A DNA stretch of 64,000 nt from Gammaproteobacteria bacterium (GTDB taxonomy: Bacteria; Pseudomonadota; Gammaproteobacteria; Enterobacterales; Permianibacteraceae): positions 1 through 64,000 of the forward strand of contig JACPFT010000011.1 of NCBI GenBank assembly GCA_016182845.1, read 5' to 3'. Shown piece by piece: positions 16,486 to 25,500 of this stretch; the first letter of the stretch is position 1, and each line of letters opens with the position of its first letter. The notes beneath the pieces are model-generated. The model searched no databases and was not told the origin of the DNA. It saw nothing but the letters and a program-made list of their open reading frames with translations. Made by a program: the position numbers and the translations under genes.

Positions 16486-17675
16486 CCCGGCTCAAGGCCC
16501 TACCCCTGAGCGTCTGGCTATTGGGCGGCATCAGCCTGCTCAACGATGCCGCCAGCGATCTGCTCTATCCCCTGGTGCCCATCTACCTGGCCTCCGTGCT
16601 CATGGCCGGGCCGCGCGTCCTGGGCCTGATCGAGGGCTGCGCCGAGGCCCTGGCAGCCCTGCTCAAGCTCGCCTCCGGCGTACTGGCCGACGCGCAAGGC
16701 CGAGCCAAGCCCTGGATCGTCGTGGGCTATGCCCTGGCCTCCATCGCCCGCCCCCTGTATTTCCTGGCGGGAAGCTGGCCGGTGATCCTGGCCCTGCGCC
16801 TCTCCGATCGCATCGGCAAGGGTCTGCGCAGCGCGCCCCGCGATGCCCTCCTGGCCGCCAGCGTCGCGCCCGAGGATCGGGGCATCGCCTTCGGCCTGCA
16901 CCGCGCCATGGACAATGCCGGCGCCGTCATCGGCCCCCTGGCGGCGGCGGGGCTGCTGGCTCTGGGCATGCCCATCGCCGACATCTTCCTCTGGTCGGCC
17001 CTGCCCGGCGCCCTGGTCATCCTCTGCGCCCTGGCCCTACCCGAGCGAGTCCGCGCTCCCAAGCCACGCCAATCGATGCGCTGGTCGCCAGGCCAGTTGT
17101 CGCCGGCTCTGCGCCGCTACCTCGTCGTCCTGGCCCTGTTCAGCCTGGGCAATGCCTCCAATATGTTCCTCCTGCTGCGCGCCCACGAACTGGGCCTCAG
17201 CGCCACGCACACAGCCCTACTCTGGGCCCTGACTTCCTTCTCCGCCACCCTCCTGGGCACCCCGCTCTCGGCCCTGTCCGACCAATGGCCGCGCCGCCAT
17301 TTGATCACCGCCGGCTGGCTGCTCTATGCCGCCCTGCTCCTGGGCATGGGTCTCTCGGACGGCCAGCTGCTCTGGCCCTTCTTCCTGAGCATGGGCGTTT
17401 ATCTCGCCGCCACCGAGGGCGCCGAGAAGGCCCTCGTGGCCGATCTGGCCGAATCCGAACACCTGGGCACGGCCTATGGCTGGTACAACGGCGTCCTGGG
17501 CCTGACCCTGCTGCCCGCCTCCCTGCTGTTCGGCACGCTCTGGGAGAAAATCACCCCCCAGGCCGCCTTCGGCTTCTCCGCCGGCTGCGCCCTCCTGGCC
17601 GTGCTGCTGCTGAACTTCTGGCTGCCGCGGGCGGAAGCCGTGCCCGTAAGCGAGACACAGGACCCGTCCGACTGA
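16482..17675 (+). CDS. MFS family transporter
   Basis: A 397-residue inner-membrane transporter with about twelve helices. It has the conserved loop motif GVLADAQGRAKPWIVVGY between helices 2 and 3 and the segment SDRIGKGLRSAPRDALLA, characteristic of a group of putative drug/metabolite exporters. The substrate is unknown. Its ATG overlaps the crcB stop by four bases, so it is the third gene of the amidohydrolase-crcB-MFS set. Its stop codon is inside a family E palindrome. Confidence 0.9.
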   Translation: MTRLKALPLSVWLLGGISLLNDAASDLLYPLVPIYLASVLMAGPRVLGLIEGCAEALAALLKLASGVLADAQGRAKPWIVVGYALASIARPLYFLAGSWPVILALRLSDRIGKGLRSAPRDALLAASVAPEDRGIAFGLHRAMDNAGAVIGPLAAAGLLALGMPIADIFLWSALPGALVILCALALPERVRAPKPRQSMRWSPGQLSPALRRYLVVLALFSLGNASNMFLLLRAHELGLSATHTALLWALTSFSATLLGTPLSALSDQWPRRHLITAGWLLYAALLLGMGLSDGQLLWPFFLSMGVYLAATEGAEKALVADLAESEHLGTAYGWYNGVLGLTLLPASLLFGTLWEKITPQAAFGFSAGCALLAVLLLNFWLPRAEAVPVSETQDPSD

Positions 17676-17683
17676 AGTCGGAC
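17666..17683. repeat. Short palindromic repeat, family E
   Basis: The perfect palindrome GTCCGACTGAAGTCGGAC overlaps the stop codon of the MFS gene. A second copy follows at 17717-17734, so the two could pair with each other or form separate hairpins. Confidence 0.75.
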
Positions 17684-17716
17684 CTGCAAGAAGACGCTTC
17701 CACCCAGACCCCGTAG

Positions 17717-17734
17717 GTCCGGCTTCAGCCGGAC
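17717..17734. repeat. Short palindromic repeat, family E
   Basis: The perfect palindrome GTCCGGCTTCAGCCGGAC lies 33 bases after the previous copy. Together they form a probable transcription stop or REP pair between the MFS gene and gabD. Confidence 0.75.
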
Positions 17735-17819
17735 GTGGAGGCTTTACGCTCCCTAAACCAGGGCGTAGCATGTCAATTATTTTCACCATCAATCCATATA
17801 AAACCGACAGGAGCCCGGC

Positions 17820-19283
17820 ATGAACATCGCCCTCAAGGACCCCGCCCTGCTGCGCACCCAGGCCTATGTGGACGGACAATGGCGCGAAGGCCGGCATGGC
17901 CGCTTCCCGGTGAGCAACCCAGCGGACGGCGAGGTGCTGGCCGAGGTGGCCGATCTGGACGCCGAGGACGTGCGCGCCGCCGTGACCGCCGCCCAGAAAG
18001 CCCAGCCGGCCTGGGCCAGGCTGACCGCCAAGGAGCGTGCCGCCAAGCTGCGGGTCTGGTTCGAACTGATGCTGGCCCATGCCGACGATCTGGCCCTCAT
18101 CATGACCTTGGAACAGGGCAAGCCGCTCCCCGAGGCGCGAGGCGAGGTGCTCTACGGCGCCAGCTTCGTGGAATGGTTCGCCGAGGAAGCCAAGCGCGTC
18201 TATGGCGACATCATCCCCGCCCCCGCCGCCGACCGGCGCATCCTCGCCATCAAGCAGCCGGTGGGCGTGGTCGCCGCCATCACGCCCTGGAACTTCCCCA
18301 ATGCCATGATCACGCGCAAGGCCGCGCCGGCCCTGGCCGCCGGCTGCAGCTTCATCGTCAAGCCGGCGGCGGAAACTCCGCTCTCGGCCCTTGCCCTGGC
18401 CGAGCTCGCTAGCCGCGCCGGCATCCCCGCCGGCGTGTTCAATGTGGTGACCGGAAAGCGCGCCGCCGAGATCGGCGCCGTGCTCACCGGCGATGCCCGG
18501 GTGCGCAAGTTCTCCTTCACCGGCTCCACCGCCGTCGGAAAACTGCTCATGAAGCAGTGCTGCGACACGGTCAAGAAGATGTCCATGGAGCTGGGCGGCA
18601 ATGCCCCCTTCATCGTCTTCGACGACGCCGATCTGGACGCCGCCGTGGCCGGCGCCATGGCCAGCAAGTACCGCAATGCCGGCCAGACCTGCGTCTGCGC
18701 CAACCGCCTACTGGTCCAGGACGGCGTCTACGAGGCCTTCGCCGAGAAATTGGCCGCCGCCGTCGCCAAGCTTCAGGTCGGCCCGGGTAGCCAGGCCGGC
18801 GTGACCACCGGTCCGCTGATCAATGGCGAGGCAGTGCTCAAGGTCGAGGAACTGCTGAACGACGCCTACGGCAAGGGCGCCAAGGCCAAGGTGGGCGGGA
18901 AGCGCCATGCCCTGGGCGGCCAGTTCTTCGAGCCGACGGTACTGACCGGCGTGGATACCGGCATGGCCTTATTCCACGAGGAAATCTTCGGGCCCGTGGC
19001 GCCGCTGTTCCGCTTCCAGACCGAAGAGGAAGCCCTGCGCCTGGCCAATGACACGCCCTACGGCCTCGCCGCCTATTTCTATGCCCGCGACATCGGCCGG
19101 ATCTGGCGCGTCGCCGAGGCCCTGGAATACGGCATGGTAGGCATCAACGAGGGCCTCATCTCCACCGAGGTAGCCCCCTTCGGCGGCGTCAAGGAATCCG
19201 GCCTGGGCCGGGAAGGCTCCAAGTACGGCATGGACGAATTCTTGGAAATCAAATACTTGTGCCAGGGCGGCCTGAGCCTGTGA
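17820..19283 (+). CDS. gabD: NAD(P)-dependent succinate-semialdehyde dehydrogenase GabD
   Basis: A 487-residue aldehyde dehydrogenase of typical length. It has the start LLRTQAYVDGQW, the nucleotide-binding region GVVAAITPWNFPNAMITRK, FTGSTAVGK, the catalytic Glu in MELGGNAPF, the catalytic Cys in NAGQTCVCANR, and the C-terminal PFGGVKESGLGREGSKYG. These are the marks of GabD-type enzymes that oxidise succinate semialdehyde to succinate in GABA breakdown. AGGAG precedes the ATG at 17820. No gabT or gabP is next to it. A glutarate semialdehyde dehydrogenase role is possible. Confidence 0.93.
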   Translation: MNIALKDPALLRTQAYVDGQWREGRHGRFPVSNPADGEVLAEVADLDAEDVRAAVTAAQKAQPAWARLTAKERAAKLRVWFELMLAHADDLALIMTLEQGKPLPEARGEVLYGASFVEWFAEEAKRVYGDIIPAPAADRRILAIKQPVGVVAAITPWNFPNAMITRKAAPALAAGCSFIVKPAAETPLSALALAELASRAGIPAGVFNVVTGKRAAEIGAVLTGDARVRKFSFTGSTAVGKLLMKQCCDTVKKMSMELGGNAPFIVFDDADLDAAVAGAMASKYRNAGQTCVCANRLLVQDGVYEAFAEKLAAAVAKLQVGPGSQAGVTTGPLINGEAVLKVEELLNDAYGKGAKAKVGGKRHALGGQFFEPTVLTGVDTGMALFHEEIFGPVAPLFRFQTEEEALRLANDTPYGLAAYFYARDIGRIWRVAEALEYGMVGINEGLISTEVAPFGGVKESGLGREGSKYGMDEFLEIKYLCQGGLSL

Positions 19284-19522
19284 GCCCGCTCAAACGCCCG
19301 CCCCTGGAATGGGTCCTGGCCGCAGGCTTCATCGTCGCGGCCGGACTCTATGCCGTCCACGAACGCGCCCAAACCCGGGCCGAAGCGGAACTGGACCGCC
19401 AGCGCGAAGCCTGTCTCCAGCGTCTTGCCCTGGACGAGGCTCCCGCCGAAAAGGACCAGCTCGCCTGCCGCGCGCTCTATCGGGAGCTGGGCATCGCCAA
19501 GCCCCTACCCAAACCGCTATGA
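19280..19522 (+). CDS. Small single-pass membrane protein, unknown
   Basis: An 80-residue protein with one membrane helix (about residues 9-27, EWVLAAGFIVAAGLYAVHE) and a charged helical remainder containing two Cys (EACLQRL, LACRALYREL). The GTG at 19280 overlaps the gabD stop (GTGA), which favours this start over a GTG at 19259. It may be translationally coupled to gabD. The family is not recognised. Confidence 0.6.
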   Translation: MSPLKRPPLEWVLAAGFIVAAGLYAVHERAQTRAEAELDRQREACLQRLALDEAPAEKDQLACRALYRELGIAKPLPKPL

Positions 19523-19531
19523 ACCGCTCCG

Positions 19532-20689
19532 CTATATAAATCGCAACAAGCTATCCCGGTGCTCCCGCTTCACGCGGTCGTACCAGCGGCAGGGCAGGTA
19601 GAGCATGGCCACCACCAGGACCCACACCAGGTAGACCAGCCACAGCCTGGGCTGGTAACCGACCGGGAACACCACCGGCCATTGCGTGTACCAGTTGACC
19701 ACGCCGAATTCGAACCAGGAGCGAATATCCGCCAGGGCATGGATCAGAGGCACGTGCAGCAAGTAGAAAAACAGCGGCACGCGCCCGAAGGTACGCAACC
19801 AGGCGGGATTGCGCCCCTCGCCGACCGACAACCAAGCCGCCAAAACCAGGGCTAGCCCCAGGGTCGCGCACAGGAACAACAGCGAGGGCGGGTACTTGCT
19901 CAGATTGAAAAATGACATCAGCGTATAGGCCGCGCCGCGCGCCTGCACCGCCCAGAGCGAGGCATCGCCGTAGGTGTTGAATGCGCGCAGGACCAGGAAC
20001 GTGGCCACTAGCCCCAAGCCCGCCGACAAGAGCCGCGAACGGCGCCGCTCCGCCTGGGCGAACAACCAGGGCGCGAAGGCATAGCCGGCCGCCATGAGCG
20101 CAATCCAGGGCAAAAGCGGATAAGCGAAATACACCCCGAAACCACTGTCGCTCAGGGGCACATAGCCCGGCACATGGGCGATGGTCCACAGCCAGGACTG
20201 CGCACCGAAGTCCTCGGGCTTCAGGCCATCGAAAGCGTTATGCCCCAGGAGCACGGCCAGGGCCAGCAGCCCCAGCACGGGCCCGGGCAATAGACAGAGA
20301 ACCGACAAGGCCAGCATGGACATGCCCAGAGCCCAGATCACCTGGGCAAACAGGGACTGCACCGGGAAAAACATCCAGCTCGGCACGACCACGAGGAATT
20401 CCAGCCCCACCAGCCAAAGGCCGCGCACCGCCAGATAGCGGCTCAACGCCCCTGGCCCGGTCAGACGCGCGCCGGTGAAATGCGCGCTGGTCCCCGCGAG
20501 GAACACGAAGACCGGCGCGCAGAAATGAGTCAGCCAGCGGGTGAGATACCAGGCCGGTTCCGAGGCGCCGGGATCAACGGGGTCGAAGGGCGTGGGCCCC
20601 CAGAAATCGCGTACATGATCCAGGGTCATGAGCACCATGACCAAGCCGCGCAAGGTATCGATGAACTGAAGTCGAGTCGTGGAGAGCAT
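19532..20689 (-). CDS. DUF1624/HGSNAT-like multi-pass membrane protein
   Basis: A 385-residue protein with about ten membrane segments. The start RLQFIDTLRGLVMVLMTLDHVRDFWG is the signature of the heparan-alpha-glucosaminide N-acetyltransferase catalytic-domain family (DUF1624): D-x-x-R-G followed by a conserved D-H. Later segments include FCAPVFVFLAGTSAHF and GRVPLFFYLLHVPLIH, also typical. Members are thought to acylate sugars at the membrane, but bacterial substrates are mostly unknown. The ATG at 20689 is chosen because the family signature begins ten residues later; a longer open frame upstream lacks family sequence. Confidence 0.88.
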   Translation of the reverse strand: MLSTTRLQFIDTLRGLVMVLMTLDHVRDFWGPTPFDPVDPGASEPAWYLTRWLTHFCAPVFVFLAGTSAHFTGARLTGPGALSRYLAVRGLWLVGLEFLVVVPSWMFFPVQSLFAQVIWALGMSMLALSVLCLLPGPVLGLLALAVLLGHNAFDGLKPEDFGAQSWLWTIAHVPGYVPLSDSGFGVYFAYPLLPWIALMAAGYAFAPWLFAQAERRRSRLLSAGLGLVATFLVLRAFNTYGDASLWAVQARGAAYTLMSFFNLSKYPPSLLFLCATLGLALVLAAWLSVGEGRNPAWLRTFGRVPLFFYLLHVPLIHALADIRSWFEFGVVNWYTQWPVVFPVGYQPRLWLVYLVWVLVVAMLYLPCRWYDRVKREHRDSLLRFI

Positions 20690-20763
20690 GCGTCCTGCTT
20701 CAAAATCCCTGAAGACCGCGAAGAAGATGCGCGGCGGAGCAGGAAATCGGCCGCGCCGCCCGC

Positions 20764-21447
20764 TCAGGGTAGCGGGCAATTCCCCGCCAGGCGAAAACCC
20801 TCCCGTTCCGCCGCGCCGGGCGAGCCAAACTCGACCCGATGCCGCCCGGGTACGCGGCCATAACCCGGGCAATCCGGTCGATGATACAGGCCATCGGCCC
20901 GGTTGGCGATGACTGGCCGAGCGGCAGGCTTCGTCGCCTTGTCGGCGTCTAGCTGAGCGACGGAAGAAGCCTCCGCCGACGCGGCGGGCGTCGGCGGCGC
21001 GGGTGCAGTGGCGGCGGGACTTGCGGTCGCCTCGACCGCAGGCGCAGGCAGCTCCCGAGTTTGGGGCGCCGGCACAACCGCCGGCGTTTCCTCGACCACG
21101 ACCTCAGTAGCGGTAACCGGGCTCCGAGGCTCGGGGGCCAGGCCCAAGGCCAAGGCATCGACTTGTCGCCCACCTATGCTCAAGTGAACCTCGTTCTCGC
21201 CGTCCGAAAACTCCAGGCTTACCGATCTCGCCAACACCAAATCGGCCAGGCGCTTTTTGGCGGCTCTGGCCGGCTCGCCAGCCTCGGGAGCGACAACGCC
21301 CTGTAACTTGACGCGCCGAGTTTGCCCATCCTCCCTGACAACAATCAATTCAGCCGCCGATTCCACCGACATGACACGAACGATCTCGCCGAATGCCAGT
21401 CCCGGGAAAACGAGACAGCCCCCCCAAAAAAGATGTTTTCGCTTCAT
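20764..21447 (-). CDS. Exported protein: degenerate SNase-like domain plus Ada-like Cys/His segment
   Basis: A 227-residue protein with a signal peptide (about residues 1-20, MKRKHLFWGG...GLAFG). Residues 22-85 (VMSVESAAELIVVREDGQTRRVKLQGVVAPEAGEPA...) follow the pattern of the thermonuclease/SNase fold, including the equivalent of R-V-R-L-x-G-I-D-A-P-E, but the expected catalytic Arg/Asp pattern is not complete, so it is probably inactive. A low-complexity Pro/Ala/Glu linker (residues 110-180) leads to a C-terminal segment YHRPDCPGYGRV...GFRLAGNCP, which resembles the Ada-like metal-binding fold seen at the ends of some secreted nucleases. Function is unknown. Confidence 0.65.
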   Translation of the reverse strand: MKRKHLFWGGCLVFPGLAFGEIVRVMSVESAAELIVVREDGQTRRVKLQGVVAPEAGEPARAAKKRLADLVLARSVSLEFSDGENEVHLSIGGRQVDALALGLAPEPRSPVTATEVVVEETPAVVPAPQTRELPAPAVEATASPAATAPAPPTPAASAEASSVAQLDADKATKPAARPVIANRADGLYHRPDCPGYGRVPGRHRVEFGSPGAAEREGFRLAGNCPLP

Positions 21448-21549
21448 CACCCGCTCCCCCTGCGCATAGGCAGTGGCCGCCATGGCGACCGGTGCTAAAC
21501 TCCACCAGAGTATACGAGCAGAGTCTGCATTTACCAGGGAGCGGAGCCC

Positions 21550-21843
21550 ATGCCTGTAACGATCACCAAAAGAGCCGCGCTGAGCCTATTGCTCTGCCTC
21601 GCCCTCCCCTCGCCGGGAGCCGTTGCCGCCGAGCCCACCAAACCGTTGCCTCAAGCACGCCGAAACTTGGTGCTCGAACAAGCCTTCGGTCTCAAACTGG
21701 ATGCCATGGCGCAAGAAGAAGTCGCCAAGAACGAAGCGCGTTATCTGCGCAATCTCTACAAGGCCTTGATTGAAGAAGGCTTCACCGAAGAGGAAGCCTT
21801 CGAGATCGTGGTGCACCACCGAAGCCTGCTATCGGAGAGCTGA
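21550..21843 (+). CDS. Small exported protein, unknown
   Basis: A 97-residue protein with an N-terminal signal peptide (about residues 1-27, ending AVAAEP). The mature part is a charged, probably helical domain (LVLEQAFGLKLDAMAQEEVAKNEARYLRNLYKALIEEGFTEEEAFEIV). GGAG-like sequence precedes the ATG at 21550. The family is not recognised; the C-terminal helix pattern resembles small EF-hand-free helical domains such as those in short regulator-like proteins, but I assign nothing. Confidence 0.7.
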   Translation: MPVTITKRAALSLLLCLALPSPGAVAAEPTKPLPQARRNLVLEQAFGLKLDAMAQEEVAKNEARYLRNLYKALIEEGFTEEEAFEIVVHHRSLLSES

Positions 21844-22044
21844 GCACAAGCGTGAATGGCGCCTGTTTACGAAAAAGCCGAAGACCGTAGCAGAAGTTCC
21901 GCCTGGTAAATGAGGCGCTGCGCGCAGTGTGGAAGCCAAGGTGTTTTGGCGAGTCAATCAACCGAAGACTTCATGTGGCGCAACATGGTTTTAGCCACAC
22001 CGCGCAAATTGCAGTAGATCAGCCATTATTAATGGCCTCTCAAC

Positions 22045-22512
22045 TCAAGTGCAATTGTCACCCTTCCGGGTCCAACAATCTTTCGCACCGATCACCGGAT
22101 CGACCCAGGTTTTGGCGCCGGTCTGACTCAAGGTCATCGCACCATCGCCGGTCATGCGACCCTGAGGAGTGGCCCGTAGCGTGAAGGTCGTCGCCGAGCA
22201 CGCCGAAAAATCAATCGCGTAGTTTTGTGCTCCCGTCTCCGGCACCCGGTCGCTGAAGAGAACCTGGTCCGCCGCCGCTGTGTCATTGCAGACGCTCGCG
22301 CCAATCTTCGCGTCAGAGTACACAAAATTATTCCTGGCCCGGTAGCGCTCCAGCGCCTGAGCCGCCGACATTAGGACGCCTTGAACTTCGGCGCGATTAG
22401 ACTTGAGGACGCTATTCGTGTAGCTCGGATAGGCAATCGAGGCCAGGATTCCGACAATCGCAACCGTGACCAACAACTCCAACAAGCTGAACCCTGGACT
22501 CTTAGCTTTCAT
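22045..22512 (-). CDS. pilE: Type IV pilus minor pilin PilE
   Basis: A 155-residue type IV pilin-like protein. The type III signal is cut after Gly in KSPG before FSLLELLVTVAIVGILASIAYPSY, with Glu at position +5 of the mature protein. The rest is a small pilin globular head with several Cys (VCND, SACS, DCW, DNCT) that may form disulphides. The ATG at 22512 is preferred over one 13 codons upstream because pre-pilin leaders are short and AGGTG lies before it. It is the last gene of the fimT-pilV-pilW-pilX-pilY1-pilE operon and is needed to prime pilus assembly. Confidence 0.93.
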   Translation of the reverse strand: MKAKSPGFSLLELLVTVAIVGILASIAYPSYTNSVLKSNRAEVQGVLMSAAQALERYRARNNFVYSDAKIGASVCNDTAAADQVLFSDRVPETGAQNYAIDFSACSATTFTLRATPQGRMTGDGAMTLSQTGAKTWVDPVIGAKDCWTRKGDNCT

Positions 22513-22575
22513 GACACACCTATCGCTAAAATGGAAATTAGCGAGGCCCATCCCTAGGCCTCCATGCTCAATGGC

Positions 22576-25500
22576 TCAATTAGCTTCTCGCTGCCGCCAC
22601 TTGTAGACCTTGAATCGGGAACCACCCTCGCCCACCGGACCAACTCCTTCGGGCCCCACGAGTCCCCTCAAGCCTTGCCCGGTACTCAGGACCAGCAGGC
22701 CGGGAGCGATGCCGGGCGTCGTCAGGTCCTGGAAGCGATCGCCCTGATTGATGCCGACGGCAGTCACTCCTTCAATATCCGGCAGGAACTTCGTCGTATC
22801 CCCCCCCGTCAACTGCAGAGAATACAAACGGCTCTTGCCTTCGGAAGGCTCGCAAGAGGTCGAGGCTACCGTGGGGTAGTAGGACGTGAAGAAAATGGTC
22901 CCCTGGACCGTGACCGCCTGTGCCAGCACCTTCTCTCCCGCTTTGCGGATGGACTCGTTCTGTCCATTGAAAGGCAGATACCATCCCCGCTTCGCATCCG
23001 TCGAGGATGTCAGCGCCTGGTCATTCTCCAGGGTTTGAATCGCGTCGCCGATACCATCCGGCGTCGCGCTAACCGCGCCGGTCACCGGATCAACCGCCTT
23101 CTGATCGCCATTGAACTGATTGATATCAATGAGATGGTTCAGCGCGATATCCGGGACCACGGCGTCAAACACCGGAGACTCAGCCAACACGCCATAATCC
23201 CGCAAGGAATAGAAATGTTCCTCAATGACCTTGTCCAAGGGGTGTTCGCGGAAACCCGAACCCAGGGAAACCGCCACATGGCTATAAACTCCCGGGCGCT
23301 CGTTGATGACGATGTCGGGTGCGTAGTAGAAACGCCGATTATCCACTTCGTCGGTGCTGTCCTGGATATAGGCCAAGCGGCCCCCTTTCGCGGTATCGCT
23401 GGCCGAGGCGGCGCTCTTGTTCATGTCAAAGCGGAAGACTTGCCCCCCCATGTCGCCGACATAGAGATGCTCGATATAACCGCTGCCGGTCAGGTCCACG
23501 GCTGCGACATCGCCGGGGAAGCTGTATTTCAACTTGGTCTTCGGATCGGCGGCTGCGCCCGTTTGCTGGCCGGCGTGTTCCCTTGCGCTCCACAAACGGC
23601 TACCCGTCTTGGCATCCGCGATAAATACTGTGCGCCCCATGCCATCGACCTGCGTCCCCCCATAGCTGTCCTGGGTCGTGTCATAGCCGCCGCCGAAGAT
23701 GACGACCTGCTTGTCGCCGCCCTGTTTGATCTTGGCCGGAATCATGCGCGACCAAGTTTGACCCAGTTCGGCATAATCGCCGGCAATGCCGCCCTTGATG
23801 GTGAACAGCATGGTGGGTGCATCGGGGTTGCTGATGTCCAGGGCGTAGTAGTTGCGGCCGCCACGACGCATCCCGACATAGAGGTAGGCGGTATCGGTCC
23901 CCACGTCAACAACGCCATCCTTGTCGACATCGTTGTAGAGGAAGGTGGTGATTGGGCCGTCCAGCCCATACGGATGGGGGCCAAAGGCGGAGCCGGACTG
24001 GAAAATCTTCAAGCTACCGAGCAAGTCCTCGGGAATGAAAGCCCACTTTTCGTCGCCCGTACCGCTGTCGACATTGTGTAGGAAGCCGTCATTGGCGCCC
24101 ATGAACACGCGGTTGAAGCTCGTGCCTTCATTGTCATAGCTCACCAGGACCGGTTGGGAATGCAGCGGATCGCCCATGGTCTTGCGCGCCGCCGTCGGCG
24201 CCGAGGGATTGTTGACATCCTGGCCGACCGCCCAGTTCAGGATCTTGGTCCGCTCGGTCGAACTCACGGCGTTCAGCTTCGCCGTCGTGATCGCCGTATT
24301 GGCGTCCGACACCCGGTTCTCATCCTCCGTTAAATTACTTCCCGACAGATTAGTGTAGACGAGTCGGCTGTTGGTCATCCGAGACGCCGCGCCGCCTTTC
24401 CGGACATCGTTGCCGTCCGCGATCCCACTCCACCAGCTCTTCGAAGTGTTCTCGAACTGCCCGGTAATCACGTTCAGCGCCTTGTTGCCGTTGTCGTCAT
24501 ACACCAGACCGTCCGAGGCATTGAGACGAAAGCGCTTCAAGTTGCCGTTCCAGACCGGCGCGGACGAAGGTTTGAACAAGGCGAAATACAGCTCGTCCAA
24601 GTGGGTCAGGCGATTGAACTGGTTCACGGTGACGCCAGCCGAAACGAAGGTCGAGTTGATGTCCTTGAGGGAGCTAAGGATTGACGAAAACGCTGTAAGC
24701 AGATCCGTGGCGTTTTGTGAATTGTAAAACTTTCCACCGCCATTCTCCGCGATCTTGCTGAGGTAATCGTAGGCGCCCTTGTTAGGCGCGCTATCCGAAG
24801 TCGGCTTTTCGCCTATGCCAAAGCCGATGGTATGCACCTGGACATTCTGATTACCGTTGACCGTGGGCGACAAGTCCACGGTATTGCCGCTGACGAAGCT
24901 GGCGAGCTTGTATGCGCAATCCTTGCCGGCGAAGGACTCGCCACTGGAAGGCGTGGCGCAACTAAGTTCCGGATCGGTGTTATCCCGGATATTGTTTTGG
25001 ATACCCTGGGCGCTATTGGGTTGGCCGTCGGAGAGGATGACGATGACGTTCTTTTGACAGGAATCGGTCACCGGCGAAATATAAGTCGGACTCCCAGTGG
25101 CTCCTTCACCCGAACATTGCCCGCTATTGGAATCATAACCAGGGCAGTTGGTCGGGAGGTTGTACCCCCCTCCCGTGTAGGCCAGCGGGTGGGCGCCGCG
25201 TGCGGTCTTGTCGGAACGCTCCGTGCCGAAGTCCACGTCCTTTCCGGCGAAATACAGGTAGGACTCGTAGAATGCCTCGGTCGTTGGAGTACCACCCTCG
25301 GACAGGAGCTGACGCAGCTCCGCTATTACCATCTGGCGCTTGGTCACCTGCCCGGCCATGAACGGCTTGCCATCCAGCTTGTAACTGACGGCAAGGCGGG
25401 CGGCGTTGCCGGCCGAGGACTCATAGGAGTAGGCCTGTAAATCGCCAGCCGTACCTTTCACAATAAGGGCCAAATTATTGCCCGGAGCCCAACCGGTACG

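Noticed and set aside
22564-24081. A 505-codon plus-strand frame inside pilY1
   Set aside because: It has no domain and lies opposite clear PilY1 propeller sequence.
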